Made by a program: the position numbers and the translations under genes. This document shows, piece after piece, positions 5,385 through 5,407 of a DNA stretch of 5,407 nt. Numbering within the stretch: the stretch's first letter is position 1; each line of letters opens with the position of its first letter. The stretch is from Chitinophagaceae bacterium (GTDB lineage Bacteria; Bacteroidota; Bacteroidia; Chitinophagales; Chitinophagaceae). The stretch is taken from assembly GCA_021323155.1 (NCBI GenBank), contig JAJTCI010000187.1, forward strand, positions 1 through 5,407. The letters run 5' to 3'. The notes under the pieces are model-generated. The model saw nothing but the letters and a program-made list of their open reading frames with translations, was not told where the DNA came from and made no database searches.

Positions 5385-5407
5385 ACCTACTGCCCACTAC
5401 CTACTGC
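5385..5407. repeat. 9-bp direct repeat ACCTACTGC at the right edge
   Basis: Exact copies lie at 5385-5393 and 5399-5407, with a 14-bp period and CCACT between them. The second copy ends at the window boundary, so it cannot be seen whether this is a longer tandem array or an isolated pair. Confidence 0.4.

Larger units (their letters stand above)
5218..5407. other. intergenic region upstream of the sigma-54 activator gene
   Basis: There is no convincing complete gene in these 190 bases on either strand. They are more A/T-rich than the genes in the middle part (about 5280-5330). They contain the candidate promoter and two palindromes described separately, a G-rich patch (ccgggacggggga) and a short direct repeat at the right edge. 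An ATG at 5356 opens a + strand frame of 17 codons that is still open at the end of the window (M-T-R-D-G-G-V-M-H-R-P-T), with a second in-frame ATG at 5377. This could be the start of a divergent gene, but it is too short to call. Confidence 0.55.

Overview
The window looks like chromosomal DNA from a member of the Bacteroidota, plausibly a moderately GC-rich Chitinophagaceae-type soil bacterium. This is inferred from start regions that are A-rich and lack Shine-Dalgarno sequences, from a Bacteroidota-style promoter candidate in front of the regulator, and from the overall flavour of the proteins. No rRNA, tRNA, IS element or CRISPR array is visible, and the taxon is not proven.

Layout. Bases 1-3951 hold four genes in a row on the + strand: (1) the 3' end of a larger protein cut by the left edge (1-582), of no family I can name; (2) a 482-residue protein of unknown function (613-2061); (3) a compact amidohydrolase-2-type TIM-barrel protein (about 2145-2897); (4) a 353-residue modular protein (2890-3951) with an acidic Tyr/Glu-rich N-terminus, a small middle domain and a C-terminal L,D-transpeptidase-like cysteine domain. 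Genes 3 and 4 overlap by 8 nt. Gene 4 then meets, stop codon against stop codon, a convergent - strand gene (3952-5217) for a sigma-54 activator with no receiver domain, an uncharacterised cysteine-containing N-terminus, a complete AAA+ core and a Fis-type helix-turn-helix. The last 190 bases are non-coding apart from a possible ORF start at the right edge. They contain two palindromes and a candidate promoter for the regulator.

How it may work together. The four + strand genes look like one transcription unit whose promoter lies left of the window. None of the three complete proteins has a visible signal peptide, yet one carries a catalytic motif typical of peptidoglycan-acting enzymes. That combination, with two orphan structural-looking proteins and a dedicated activator, would suit an accessory/cargo module of a phage-tail-like or extracellular contractile injection system. 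No sheath, tube or baseplate gene is in view, so this remains a hypothesis. The most interesting parts are the modular cysteine enzyme, the two orphan proteins, and the palindrome-flanked activator.
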